Origin: Quillaja saponaria
Taxonomy: Eukaryota > Streptophyta > Magnoliopsida > Fabales > Quillajaceae
Assembly: GCA_029379385.1 (NCBI GenBank)
Contig: CM055605.1
Location: 9,521,001-9,585,000, forward strand
Length of the DNA stretch: 64,000 nucleotides
Direction: 5' to 3'
Below the pieces are notes generated by a model. The model made no database searches. It was not told the origin of the DNA and worked only from the letters and a program-made list of their open reading frames with translations. Position numbers and translations under genes: made by a program. This document shows positions 24,244-37,600 of the stretch, one piece after another. The stretch's first letter is position 1. Each line of letters starts with the position of its first letter.

Positions 24244-27200
24244 ATGGGCCAAGCGGTTAAAGTGGCGGTAATCGGAGCAGGAGTTGCTGGGCTCTACACG
24301 GCCCGTGAACTTCAACGGGAGGGCCACCAAGTGGTTGTGTTCGAGAGAAACCACCGTCTCGGAGGTGTCTGGCTTTATGATCCAAGAACCGAATCCGACC
24401 CAATTGGTATTGACCCGACGAGAGAAATAATCCATAGCAGTCTCTACCCCAATATGCGCACCAATCTTCCGAGACAAGTTATGTGTTTTACAGATTACCC
24501 GTTTCCTAGGCGTGAAACCGGGGACCCGAGAACGTTTCCGGTTCATGAGGAGGTGCTTTGGTTTCTGAACAAGTTTGCGGAGGACTTTGAACTTACTGAG
24601 TTGATTCGCTTCAACACTGAGGTCGTCAGAGTGGAGCGAGTTGATAAAAAGAAGGACAAGTGGGTCGTCGAGTCAAATACTCGGGGGTCTGATTCATTGG
24701 GTCAGGAAGTATTTCAAGCCGTTGTTATTTGTGTGGGTCACTGCACAGAACCAAGACTTGCTGAAGTTCCTGGTAATGTTTGATTTGGCGTTGACCTTAC
24801 AGTCTAGTTATTTATAGTTTATTGAAAAAGTTGATATTTTTTTAGCTATTTAAAATGCATGTTCTACAACCTTCATAATCATTTGAACTTAATTTGAGGA
24901 TCATAAACTTACATATGCTTGTTTGAGCTTTTTTGTCTTCTTCAAAAGAATAAGATTGAGTGGTTAATTCTTCTGACCCATGTATTTCACATTTATCAGG
25001 TATTGAGAAGTGGCCTGGATATCAGATACATAGCCACAACTACCGGGTACCTGAGCCTTTCCAGGGTCAGGTATGTTGATACTGATTTTGATTGTTCATG
25101 TTGAGCAAATGTGATATACATCTAAAGGTTTATGAGGGTGCTGCGTGCCATTAAGAATAGATATAAATTAAATGCCTATTTGTAGCATACTTGAACTTTT
25201 GTTTGGACTTGAGATCGATTTTTGTCATCATACTGGAAACTATAATAAGTGGAATTAACAGGACAGCAAGGAATTGAAACTTTAAAACTTGTTCTTTAAT
25301 TTGTTTCAGTATGTAGTCTATACTAGAAGGTTTGCAATATAATTCTTTTCATTTCAACTATTTTTACAATTCCTTGGAGCTGAAAAATACTTTCTGGTGT
25401 ATTTGGACGCAAGAAATTGGAATTTGTTAGAATTACAATTAATGAGTTTGGATAACACAAAAAATGGCAACCTGAATTGTGCATCAACACTTGGTCATTA
25501 TCTCTGGTGATGATGACTTTGGTTGTTGTCATCTTTGATGATTCTAGTGGTGGTGGTGCCAGTTATGATGAGTCTCAATTGTGATTGACGTGTGCCTTCA
25601 ACAGTCAATCACAATGGTTATCATCGTCTCCAATAAATGGTGCCATGGTGGTCGTCATTTTCAGCAAGTAGTTTTCTAAATGGTATCGGTGTGTCAGGCA
25701 ATGACGGGTGGACCAAGTTATCAGGACCTGACTGATGACTAATACTGTGTGAAGGAGGTTGTCATGGCTAGTAGCTGATGGAATCATATGATGTGCCGTA
25801 TTAAGTAAGCGCTACCCTAATATCATATGCACAAATAACTTAGAATGAAAATTAATTGAAATTTAATTATAGGTCTACCCATAAGAATTGAAAATTTGAA
25901 ATAGCTGTATTGTGCAAAAAATTAAATTCCTCCTAGAAATTTTGAGGTTAATAAATTCAGAATTTCATTGAGAATTTTCAATTATTAAGTGAGTGCTAAA
26001 CAAGAAAATTGAAATTGAACAATCCAATTCCTAATTTCAATTTTAATTCTTAGCATCCAAATGGAACGTTGTACAATGGCATGTTCATTGTACATTGGAA
26101 AAACCATTGAAATAGGTATCTTGGCACTTGGCTAGCCTCACTCCTTTTTGTGGTAAAACCCACGTTTCTCATTTGACTTTTGTGATGCATTGGACATCTC
26201 TTGCTCGATTCAAAATGGAAACTTGTAGAAGTCAAATGGACTCCTCCTCCTAAAAAATGTATCTACTTTAATGCACTTAAATTGCCTGCATATGTTTGCT
26301 TCAGTCAATTATCTGATTGTAAGCTTAAACATTTTCCTTATCATGTTGTTGAAGTCCTCATAATCTTCATATAGTTTAATCTATTTGATTACTATATATA
26401 TTTTTTTTTGGTACAATAATTTTATATAATCCTTACGTAACAGGTTGTCGTTATGATTGGGCTTGGGCCTAGTTCCTTTGACATGTCAAGAGAAATTGCG
26501 AAAGTAGCCAAGGAGGTCCACGTAGCAACAAGAAACCCGGATGTAAGGGTTTTGAAATTGGAAAACCATGATAACATATGGCTCCATTATATGGTACGTA
26601 ATTGATTAACAAGTGTGGTCAATTTACATTATATATTGTCAGTCATATTCATCATCTTTATTTCCTTCTGCCACTAGATTATCTTTTAAGATATTACAAT
26701 TTCTTACCTGCTTGCTAATCTAAATGGTTGTTGGTAAGCAAGACCAATGGTGGTAATGGTATATATATATATATATATATGAAGAGGGGGGGGGAGGGCA
26801 TTAAAATAGCATGTCAACCTGTTTAAAACACTACGCTTCTAATAGGTAACAGCTTCCTAACTTATAGCACTTATCCTAAGAGTTATATGATGATAAACTT
26901 TACTAGAAAATACTACAAATATAGAAACTATTGAGACCAACTAGCCAAATCCAATATACAGAAAAAACCCACCTCAGTTCAATTTTTCAACTTAATAGTA
27001 AGTACCACAAATAGAAAAAAATAGCCAGCAGCTAATGTGCTTAGAACATGGAACTTTGCACACAAAGTGTTCAAAAATAGTAACTGTTCCAACTATCTAA
27101 CAACTATTGCCTATTAATATTAGTAGATGCTACTGATAGAAGTCTAGCTCGCTGAAGTTGGTCTTATAATTATTTTAAGGGAACTAGCAGGATGCAAATG

Positions 27201-30200
27201 AAGGAGTGAGCTATGGATATTAATGTTGATAATATCCGTAGAGCCATATTACTTAAGGGGAAAGGTCATAACTTGCCTCTTGCTGTCTGGGCTGCATTTC
27301 CTGCTGAGAAAGACTTCCTGTAAAGGGAGAAAGGAACCTGTTAATGTCCAGAAGAGTGACGCTGTGACCTTATTCCCATTAGTGAGTGGATACATGAAGG
27401 TTGAGGAGAAATGGATCAATTTAATTTTCGGTGGTAAGGAATCCCTTTTCTGCTCTCTCGCTGAAATCTAAAAAATCATGGAACCTTTCATGTTAGGTGT
27501 TGTGAAGAGAACAGAAAGGAAAACAAAATGTCAAGGGGAGAAAAGAGAGAAAGGTTACATAGGGGTACCTAACAGAGCAAATATTTACTCATTTTTTCTT
27601 GAATAATAATATAATATAGTTTTTTTTTTCTTCTAAACTTGTCTCATTTATGTATACTTTCGTTCCTTGTTGGCATTCTTTTTCAAAAAATACTCACCAA
27701 TTGTGTTTTTCTTTTTTTTTCAAGTTACTTATCCTTAAGAAAGAAAACAAGAAGAGAAAGAAAGAAGGTTTAAGCTAGCTCTGAACTCCTAGGAAGTTGT
27801 ATATGGTAGATTGAGGCATTGAGCCAAAAGAAAGGGGGGTGAGGGAAGAAAAACAAAGGTGTACACGTGGCAGTAGTCGCAATGGTCCTTTTTTCCTCAT
27901 GTTTCATTAGATGCTAGTATAAGCTGAACTGAGTTTGTTTTCGCAGTATGGGTTGCCTATTTTAATCCTTTGTTTGCAGGTAGAACGTGTACATGGAGAC
28001 CGCTTGGTTGCATTTAAGGATGGATCCTCAGTATATGCAGATGTCATTTTCCACTGCACAGGGTACAATTTAAGTACTTTCCATTTTTTATGTATCATTC
28101 TTGAGGATTGGGGATATATATTCTTGATGTTTTCCTATTGGATTTTTATCTTGATTCATTATAACTTTTGATTTCTGAAGTACCATCTATCCCTATTTCC
28201 TAACTTTAACAGGTACAAATACCATTACCCATTCCTTGAAACAAATGGAATAGTAACAGTTGTGGATAATTGTGTCGGGCCATTATACAAACACGTCTTT
28301 CCTCCTGCCTTAGCTCCTTGGCTCTCTTTCATTGGCATTCCTCAAAAGGTACTGGAAACAAGTTTCCTGTTTTCCTTTCCTTCACACTTCAATGTGGAAA
28401 GCACTTGGGCTGCTTTTGGTTGTTCATAGAACTAGAAGATTAGAAAGTTCCACTGACAATAATAAATGGAAGTTATAGAATGATTTCTACCTCACATACC
28501 CAATCAATTACCTATATTTGAGTGAGGTTCTGTTGAGATTTCTTGTATGCACTTGGCTTGGGTTAAAGCTATGAGAACTTGATGCGGAAAAAGAGGATAA
28601 AAATTGAAAAAAAGAAGAGTTATTGGTGCTACAAGTTACTATAGTTTTGTGTGTACTGTAGCAGTCTAAGAATCGACTCCTCTAGAATCATGTGATAGTC
28701 TGTAAAATTTTAGGATTAGTTTTATTATATATTATAGATTTGTTTATTAATTAAGTAAAATAATAGAACTTAAAATTAAATTATTTGAATAGTTAAAATT
28801 TTTAAAAAAATAGCTTGAATGGCTAAAAATACTTTGAATTTGAATTCTACTAATAAGGAATTCTAGTCTCACATCAACTCCTAAAATGCTAGGCACATAA
28901 GCTTCTGTTATTGTTGAAAATGTTGATTTTGTTATGGGAGGTATTTGGATTGAGGAGGTGATTCTTTTGGTAGTAATTTTTTTAATTAATTATAATAATT
29001 AATGAGAACTAATTATGAAAGGGAAAAAAATAAAAGATATTTTAGTTAATGGTTAAAGATCATTTAGTCCTCCTTATTTTTCTCCACTTTTATAGTTTAG
29101 TATTTCAATTTATGAGCATACTAATTATTAGCATAATCAAGAAAAAAATTACACATTCTCTTATTCACACGTTCTGTTCTTCTATTACTTAGCTTAGCTG
29201 ACTCTTTTTATTCTTAACTGTTTGCATGTTTTCATGAATTGAATGGAAATTGAAATGTTTTAAATATGATAATTAGATAACAAGGAATCAAGGAACTATA
29301 AGGGTTAGTTTGGTATGCGGGTATGACCATTTCATTTTATATATAATTCTATAGAATGAACATTCTTTCGTTTTGTATGTTTTTAGTCTCATAATATTCA
29401 TTCCATTCCTAACTATTTTATTCTATAGAAGTATAAATCTTTAAATCCACCTAAGGGGATGAGATTATTCATTTCTACTTCTATGGAATTGGTTTAGTTC
29501 AGTTAAATGATAAAAAAATTATTATATCACTTAAAATAAAAATTTGAATACTAATAAAATAATATTATTATTCAAAAAATAAAAAATAAATATTTCAAAT
29601 AACAAAAATATCCTTCATATCACATTAAAAAATAAAAATTTTATATATAAAAATAATAATAAAACAATTCATTTTAGTCAAATAATAAAAATACCCTTCA
29701 TATTATTATAAATAAATTATTTAAGTAATTTTAAACTAAAATATTAATATTAATGAATAATAAAAATAATAAATAATAAGATAAATATATGTAATAATAA
29801 TAATTAATTAAAAAAATAAAAAATAATTAAAATAATTTCTTTAAAAAATTAAGAAATATATATGTCATAAAATATGTTTAATTTTTATTATTTTATCTGT
29901 AGAGGGATATTTTTGTTATTTTAACATAACTTTAATATTATTTCATATCTAAAAACTATATAGAAAATTATTAAATGGAATGAAATGATTATTCTTTACT
30001 GGCACTACCAAACAATAGAATAGAACGATCATTTTCTTCTGTCTACATTCCATTATCATTCTCTTTCCCATTCCAATTCTTCAAAAATCATTCATGCGTA
30101 TCAAACTAACCTTAAATACCTTGGCTAGCCTCTCTTGACCATCCTTATGCTCTGTTTGCCATCGAGTTATTGGTTTCACAATAGCCTTTCTCAAACTTCG

Positions 30201-31920
30201 ATAATTGCTTTAATGAGATTACTAATTTGATTCACAATAATATTTTCAAGTAATCTGATATTGAAGAAGAACGAACTTCAACACCTTGAAGTGGCTAAAA
30301 AAAATATTATCTGATAAGATTATAGTTATTTGGGAGAAGATTTATGTCATTCGTCCACATACTTCTTTATTTCTCAGTTGATGATTTCAATTATTTTTTT
30401 ACCATTGAAGATGCCTATATTGATGAGTTAGATAGCTAAATTTAGATTATATCATCACCGGCTCCATAAAAAAAATTGTACTGGGAAGATGAAAATGGAA
30501 GTAGTATTCTAATTTCTCTCCCACTGCTGGGAGAGGAAATCATCGAAGGTATTTGAGAAGTTGATAGAATGCGAGTGAGTTCCTTTTGCTGTAATTTTTT
30601 TAACTAATTACATTAGTTAATGAAAATTAATTATGGAAGAGAAAAAAAAAAGAGATATTTTAGTGAAGGGTTAAAGATAATTTTTTTTTTCTTTCATTTT
30701 ACAGTTTAGCATTCTAATTTATTAGCATAGTAATTATTATTGTCCGATGGGATTATTATTCGGGAAAAGATTTCAGTCATTCAACCACATACTTCTCCAT
30801 TATTCAATTGATTATTTCAAATATTTTCTCATCCATTTAAGATGTCCTATATTGATGAGCCAGATAGCTAAATTTAGATTCAATCATCATCGATCGGCTC
30901 CATGAAAAAATTTGTACTTTGAAGATGTAATTGGAGTAATCTTTTAATTCCTCCCTCACAAATCAGAGAGAAAATTATGAGTTATTTGGGGAAGTGATAT
31001 AATGTGATTGGGTTCTTTTTGCAATAATTGTTTTAATTAATTACGTAAATTAATGAAAATTAATTATAGAATAGAAAAAAATAAGAAATATTTTAGTAAA
31101 AGGTTAAAAGCCATTTATTCCTTCTTATTTTTCTCTATTTTTATAGTTTATTATTCTAATTTATTTGCATAGTAATTATCATAATGTAACATCACACCAA
31201 GGTTTTAACTAAATTTTACTTTATCATTTATATATCAATATTGTATTGTTTTTTTATTTTAAAAATTAAAAAAAAAAATTAGTATTCACATATTATAAGA
31301 AACACCAATGAAGAAAAAAAAATTAAAATTTTTTTTTAAAATTTATAATCTAATCAAATAGAACACATATTGAATTCTTTAAAAAAAATATATATATATA
31401 AATCAAATAATGAAATCAATAATGTGGGTTATAATATTATATTCTCACAAATTGAAAAAGAATATAAAATTTAAAATTATTAAAATATAAATTAATTAAA
31501 ATAAAGCATATTGTGCATTGCACAAGACATATTTATCTAGTATTATACTAAAAATATACTCTATTTTTATTCTAAATTCTAAGCCTAATCCTAACCCTAA
31601 GTCTAAACTTAATCTTAAGCCTAAGTTTAATTCTAATTCTAACCTTAATTCTAATTATAATTTTAATCCTAATTTTAATCATAAATTATTTGAATGGCTG
31701 AGATTTAAAAAAATAATTTGAATGTCTAAGATTAAAAGAATTTTAAGAATTCTACCAAAGATCCAAATTCTATTGTTAGGGGGTTTTCTTTTAAGGTTAT
31801 TTTAGTTATTTTATCATGTACAGCTAGGACTAGATAAAAGAAATAGTCAAGATTAAGTTTTATTAGGGTGTTAGGACATTAGCTCTTTATAAATACAAGT
31901 TATGGACAACTTTGTAATAG

Positions 31921-31952
<32 letters not shown>

Positions 31953-34600
31953 AAATTAGCTTTTGGCTTGTTGGCCCTGTTTGGTTAAGCTGTGTGTAAA
32001 AGTACTGTATGTAAAGATAGTTTTCAAGTAAAGTTATTTAAAAAATGCTTGTATAAAAAGCTAGAAAAAGTGTTTGGATTAGTTAATGTAAAAGCACTGA
32101 GAGATAAAAAACAATTGTTTGATTTTATTTTTTTACAAATGAATATTGAGTATTAAAATTATTTAATACTAAAAACATCAGTTTGACTAATATTATAGTT
32201 ATATTGTCTAAATAAAATAATTATTTAAATTTATTTGAGTTTTATTTGTTTTCTATTTGAAAAATACTTCTTTTTCTAGCCTCCAGCTTTTAGGACTCTA
32301 AAAATTTAAAAATATTTTTTCTATAAAGCTTAAAAAATAAAAACTCTATTACCAAACAGCTTCACAGAAAAATCAAAACCCAAAAATTGTTTTAAAGGCT
32401 AAACTAGACAGGGACTTTAAGTTCTTATGAAGGGTTTGCTCACCTAGCATTCCAAAAGAGTTTGTCCTTGGCTAGAAGAGATCAAAGACCAATTGAAGTG
32501 GATCTCTAAGGATCTCTAAAAAAAAACTTGATTGCATAGAAGTTTGTATGGAACCCAAAAAGATTATGAATCTTCGGATATACCGAAAGGTTTATTTTGA
32601 AGAGGAGAAAAATTCAGAAATTAGTTTAATAGATTGGGACTCTCCATCAATTTATAATACTTATCTAGATGACTTTGAAGATGTGAAGATAAATAATAAG
32701 CAAGATCCTTCTATTCTTTATAAGGAGAAAACTCTCAAACTGTTTCACGAATCTCCTAAGAATAATCCTTTGAATCCGGACTGCCATTAAAATTTCCAGA
32801 TTTGAATGTCTTTTTTGTGTTTGATGATAGTCCCAAGAGAGAATATGCATCCACTTATGAATCTTTTCTTACTCAAGCATGCTACTTATATGGTGAATGG
32901 AAGAAAATCAAGAAATGTGACAATATGCAATATACAAGATATATCATTCATGCTCGACCAATAAAGAATGGATTAAGAAAATAGAAGAGACTTTTTCTTT
33001 GGGGAAATTGTGTCTCCATGTGTGCATGAGTATGTTGCAGGGATGGGGTGGGGAGAGGATATCTAATGCCAATTTTCTATGAGGTAGATTATTTTGATGG
33101 AACCTCCGGTCTCTTTATTCATTTCTAAATCATTATCCACGTTTAAACAGAATCACCTAAATGTCATTTCTGTTTCTTAGATTTACAACTTCTTTCTTTT
33201 TCTTTTCCTTTTTCATTAAAAACCTAACTACAGTTAGCTGATAATTTGAATTCATTTATGGTCACCAGGCTGTCATCTTCCAAACAGTTGAATTACAGTC
33301 CAAGTGGGTAGTATGTGTTTTATCTGGTAAGGTCCTCTTACCAGATGAAAAGGAAATGATGACTGATGTAGAAAGATACTATCAGAAAATGGGGGATCGT
33401 GGGTTGCCCAAGCGCTACACTCACCACCTTTATCCAAACGAGGTATTATTTGTTTTCTCTTGGTTTTAGCATTTAATATTAAAGCATCATTTTTGGCAAG
33501 TTATTTGCTCATATTTTTCCTCTGATCCTGTGTAGATTTAGTTTGGTGTGCCACTTGAGTATTGTCTAAAAGATTTGGCTTTGTGCTTTTGGTCTGAATC
33601 TTGTAACTTAAATATTAACAAAATTGTTTTGAAATTATTGTTCAAAGAATGATCTAATGAGGGAACGTGAGCTACTCCCCTTCAGTTGCCTGGTTAGTTA
33701 CAATGTATTGCTTAAATCTGTTGTCTGTGGTTTTTTAGGTTGTGCATTTTGCTGAGAATTTTTTTAACAAAACTCTTTTTTAAGGAGAAATGCTAAGAAG
33801 GGGAAGTCATATTCCATAATTACCGGTTATTCCCTTTTCCTAGAAGAAAAAATGTTAATAATCTCTGATTACCTTTTGATGAAATGACAAAGAATTGTGA
33901 GAACATATATTATTGAGAACCATCTTCCATGGTGCAAATGGTTTAAAGAAATTCATTTGGCTCTACTTATGCATGAATGACCTCTTCCTGAAATCAAACC
34001 TTTACCTTGTTCTAGCTGTTTGGTACTTACACAACACCCCAAAATTGACTCTATACGTGTCCATGTACATATGTCTGATCTTTTATTGCTGCAACAGAAA
34101 TGCATGTTTTAAAGAACACTTTAGAACCTTTTGCCTGATGTTTATGTTGCTGATCACCTTTGAGAAAATATTTTCTGGGGATCTTGCATACAACATCTTA
34201 CTTAATCACAGTTGACGATAGAGGGAATCACAAAATCCATCTCTCTACATTTCTGTAGGATTTTGTGATTGGAAAATTCTCGAGATTTCTCGATTGGAGA
34301 ATGTTTTATGGGTATAGTTCCTTAGAAGTTATATGTTCTTGTTGAAGAATTGTGGATCTTGAAGTTACATAAATTTTTCCATTTACAAAGATAACTAATT
34401 CTACCATTCCTTTATGGCTGGGATAGGCTGAGTATTTTGATTGGCTACGTGAACAAACTGGAATGCCACCATTTGAGGAATGGAGGAAGCAGATGGTTGC
34501 TGAGTGCCTCATCAATTCAAGAGCCAATTATGACAAGTACAGAGACGAATGGAATGATTCTTACTGGGATGGAATAAGTAAAGATGCCTCTGTTCCTTAA
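24244..34600 (+). CDS. FMO-C: FMO GS-OX-like flavin monooxygenase, complete, very long intron 5
   Basis: Seven exons: 24244-24772, 25000-25070, 26444-26593, 27980-28062, 28213-28348, 33269-33442 and 34427-34600 (TAA). They encode 438 aa with no internal stop. Motifs sit at the same residues as in FMO-B: GAGVAG at 11-16, FER with E34, [11 protein letters not shown] at 181-191, GLGPSS at 206-211 and TGYKYHYPF at 277-285. It is predicted to be an NADPH/FAD-dependent S- or N-oxygenase; the substrate is unknown. Odd points: exon 1 has several non-conservative changes from B and D (L69P, G80C, K142N); intron 5 is 4.9 kb against about 1.2 kb in B because repeats replaced part of it; and the promoter has lost the TATA box of B. 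It may be weakly expressed or on the way to becoming a pseudogene, but the coding sequence is intact. A second copy of exons 6-7 lies downstream. Confidence 0.88.
26755..26800. repeat. (TA)n and G-run marking a deletion in FMO-C intron 3
   Basis: A (TA)n run is followed by gaagagggggggggagggc. FMO-B and FMO-D carry about 490 bp here (B 6560-7047) that C lacks. The G-run abuts gggcattaaaatag in C, so the deletion probably used G-rich microhomology. Confidence 0.6.
28920..31185 (+). repeat. ~430-bp tandem repeat, two full units plus a partial unit
   Basis: Sequence at about 30315-30745 recurs at about 30742-31185, an offset of 430 bp (for example ccacatacttct at 30355 and 30785). A third, partial copy of the distal half (the taattttttta-attaatta...aagatatttta stretch) lies at about 28960-29140, left of the MITE. 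Copies are clearly diverged. Non-coding; family unknown. Confidence 0.65.
29302..30112. mobile_element. MITE-like element, about 811 bp
   Basis: The termini are inverted: agggttagtttggtatgc at the left matches the reverse complement of gcgtatcaaactaacct at the right. Subterminal gaatgaacattct-type motifs are also inverted. The interior is extremely AT-rich and has no transposase. It interrupts a tandem repeat whose units lie on both sides. Confidence 0.65.
31565..31690 (+). repeat. Degenerate hexamer array (YYTAAN)n
   Basis: About 20 consecutive 6-bp units of the form cctaac, tctaat, cttaag or tttaat. In one frame they read as alternating Asn-X dipeptides. The period is six, not the seven of plant telomere repeats, although individual units resemble cctaaac. 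Confidence 0.7.
31774..32980 (+). mobile_element. LTR-like start plus relic retroelement leader and open frames
   Basis: It begins TGTTAGGGGG and contains a TATAAATA box near 31897, followed by a leader and an AUG at 32548. Two short frames follow in different phases: 32548-32790 (80 codons) and 32784-32984, so a frameshift separates them. The composition (acidic N-terminus with repeated E/D) suggests the start of a retroelement or pararetrovirus-like polyprotein. I recognise no catalytic motif and cannot assign a family. The element stops abruptly at the FMO intron. The same structure recurs at 39129-40309. Confidence 0.45.
31974..32414. mobile_element. MITE-like element nested in the LTR-like sequence
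   Basis: The left end ccctgtttggttaagc is inverted at the right end (ggctaaactagacaggg). The interior is about 440 bp, non-coding, with internal near-palindromes. A copy sits at the same place in the right duplicate (about 39321-39733), so it was present before the duplication. Confidence 0.6.
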
Positions 34601-37600
34601 GAAAATGAAAGATCAAAGAATTTAAGTTGGACATTTTACATAAAAATCTAAATAATATACTAATATGTGATCTGCAGAATCGCAAGAGAGTTCATCCAGA
34701 ACTCATAGATTTACTTGCTGTTGTAATAGCTATACCAACATCCTGTACAGATGAACCTGACTTAACAAAATTATTAGTGAATACAATGCACATTTTATAA
34801 ATTTCTTCATTCTTGGCACTCAGATATACAAGTACATGACATTATAATATACTTGTTAACCATGTTAAAGCTCAAAAATTTGTTAATATGTCGGAACTAA
34901 AATATACGGAAGGTTGTGACTTGAACTTAACACTGTAAAATGAGTAAGAATGTTGTCAATGGTCATAATGTTTACTCTGTCCAATTTCAAATAGGAAAAA
35001 ACAAAAAAAACCATTCTTCAACTTCTTTGTTCCCAACTCAAAGATTGTGACTCTCTGGGTGTATAGTGATTGTTTTTATCCATTAAAAATGGGGTACTTA
35101 GATTGCTTTCTTAACCATCAAAAGTAGTTATATGATCAGATTCTGATGTATGAAAAAAAAAGTAGCTTCATGATCTTTAGCTAACCTTTGGTTTTTTTAT
35201 TAGAGATGCTAAAGCTTAAACTTGTACTCAGTTATAATAAAAAAAATATATCAATCACAGTAAGGTAATTTACATGCTATGTTCGTTACATTTTTGTTAT
35301 TTACAACTAATAATAATCATTATATTCATTAAATAATATTACTAAATAAATGTAATTAAAAACTGCAACATGACAACCCAAAATTCAAGGTGACATTTTG
35401 CTATAAAATTATTAGTGCATATTTTTAGCTTACTCTTTAATTGCTTAACATCATTCTCTTCTATTTGTTTTTAGCTATATAAGTTTCTCTTGAAATGGTA
35501 TCTGATACATGTATCATAAAATAAGGAAACTGTTGAAATCATACCAAAGGAATATGCACATTATTATTTAAATCATTTCATTAAAACTCTATTGAGAATA
35601 TACATAGTAAAGAAAAAATATGCAAAAAAAATGAACACTAAATTTCAAAAGAATTATATATATATATTGGTAGAAAAAAGAATTATATTTAAATATAGAG
35701 TTATGTATGAAACTGAGTGAAGGTAACATCTTCTCTTCGATCATGGAACTGCATCGCACCAAATAAATTTCAACACCATAAATTATCTAGGTAAGCAACC
35801 TTTATATAGGAGAGTGAAAATATTCAAGGGAGGATATAAAGTTAATAGAATGAGAAAAAAAATTGGAAGATGAAAGACTAAGAATTGGAAAAGTGATGAA
35901 AATAAGTTAACAAATTTAAGATTCATTCAAAATTTTATTTTAATGAAACTTTATATAGGTTACATGAAATATCTAAAGTTGTTAGATGTAGCTAAAAGTG
36001 AATACTGCTCCATGATAATGACCATGACAATTTGTTGAAAATGGTTGGTTCACATTATAACAGAGAACTTTAAATTGTCACGTGACATATGACACCATGT
36101 AATTTAATTATGTATGTATATTTATATACTTAAACTAGAACACTTCTCTTTTAGTGTCACTACATATCACTTTCAAAAGTGTCACATTAAAATATTATCT
36201 TATTTGATGGACCTATAAAATTCCATCATGTGTTTTTTGTTATGCAATATCAGAATAATAAGTGTCACATTACATATTTTAAATATTTATTATTATAATA
36301 ATTATAGATAACCATTCACATTCTATTTTATGTATTTAGGAAAAAAAAATTTAGATACCTCACCAAGATATAATATTATTAAATTTTAAATACTAAAACC
36401 TTTTTAAAAAAATATTAATTATTAATTATTTTTCATCAATTTTGAGCTCTTCATATTCTTTATTTTTAACTTTAACTCTTTCACATAATCTCTTCACTTT
36501 CTCGTAATATTCATATTTTAAATTTGTTAATGTCTCTTCACTTTCTCATTTAGTATCGATATTTCCTATTTTAAGGTAATGACATAATTTAAAACAAGTT
36601 TTTCGTTCTTCCCAAAAAAAAAACAACTTTCTTGATACCTATTTATTTAGATTTTAAAATTAAAACATTTTAAAAGCACATAGAATATTTCTCAACATCA
36701 ATTTATGACTCTTCATATTTCTATTTTATTTTTTCACATAATTTTTTTTCATTCTCATAACATTTCTATCGTAAATTGTGATCACGATTCTTCATTTTCT
36801 GATCTAGTATAGATTTTTGTTTTTTCATTTAAAGATGAGATATTAGACTCCAACATCTTATTCCATGTGCACTAGCTGCCTAAAAATGTCCATAATATTG
36901 TAACATCAATCTTCTTACTATACTTTGTAAGTGTTTTTTTAACTAATCATCTTCTCCGACTTTAATAATATAAAATTGCACAAATACATTAGCCCATAAC
37001 ATACGTAAGTAATAGTATACATATTTCTTTTATCTATATATCTTATCTATAATATCTAAAACATAAAAAATTTATGATTTTTTATTTGAGTTTTTATACG
37101 TGAGTTATTTTGTGAAACTGTTAGACAAAAAAGATTTACGATCACTACCAAAACATTCTTAGTGATTAATATATGAAAATTCCACTATAAGGTTATAAGC
37201 CCTACATTATTTGGCTTTGTTTATTTTTCAAATTCTTTATTTTTTTTATTATTCTTGCCATATGTACATTTTATCTTTATATAATTATGCCGTGTGGAAC
37301 TACAATTTTACATACTCATGATGATTTGATGCCACGTGTATAATTATTGTACACCTAAATATAACTAAAAGGTCATATTGCGTTTAAAAGGTAAAGGAGA
37401 GAAATTATAGTAAATCATCTTTAAAAACGTAATTATTAATATTAAAATTTCATAATTAATAACATTTGTGTGTGAGGTAAATAAAAATCTTATTTTGCAA
37501 TTTTATCAGATTAAGTGTTTTAAATAAAATTTATTAGAATGAGCAATTGTCACTATTTGTTAGTGGGGCATTTATCTTGCAATTTGAAATTTTATAACAG

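Larger units (their letters stand above)
28580..32980. mobile_element. Composite repeat insertion in FMO-C intron 5
   Basis: Alignment by eye to intron 5 of FMO-B and FMO-D breaks at about 28580 (after ctatgagaact) and resumes at about 32985 (at agagactttttctttgggg). About 640 bp of ancestral intron present in B (8905-9540) is missing and is replaced by about 4.4 kb. The inserted DNA holds a tandem repeat, a MITE-like element, a hexamer array and an LTR-like element with relic open frames. Confidence 0.75.

Noticed and set aside
31565..31690. Interstitial telomere repeat
   Set aside because: The unit period is six bases and no run of exact TTTAGGG/CCCTAAA copies is present.
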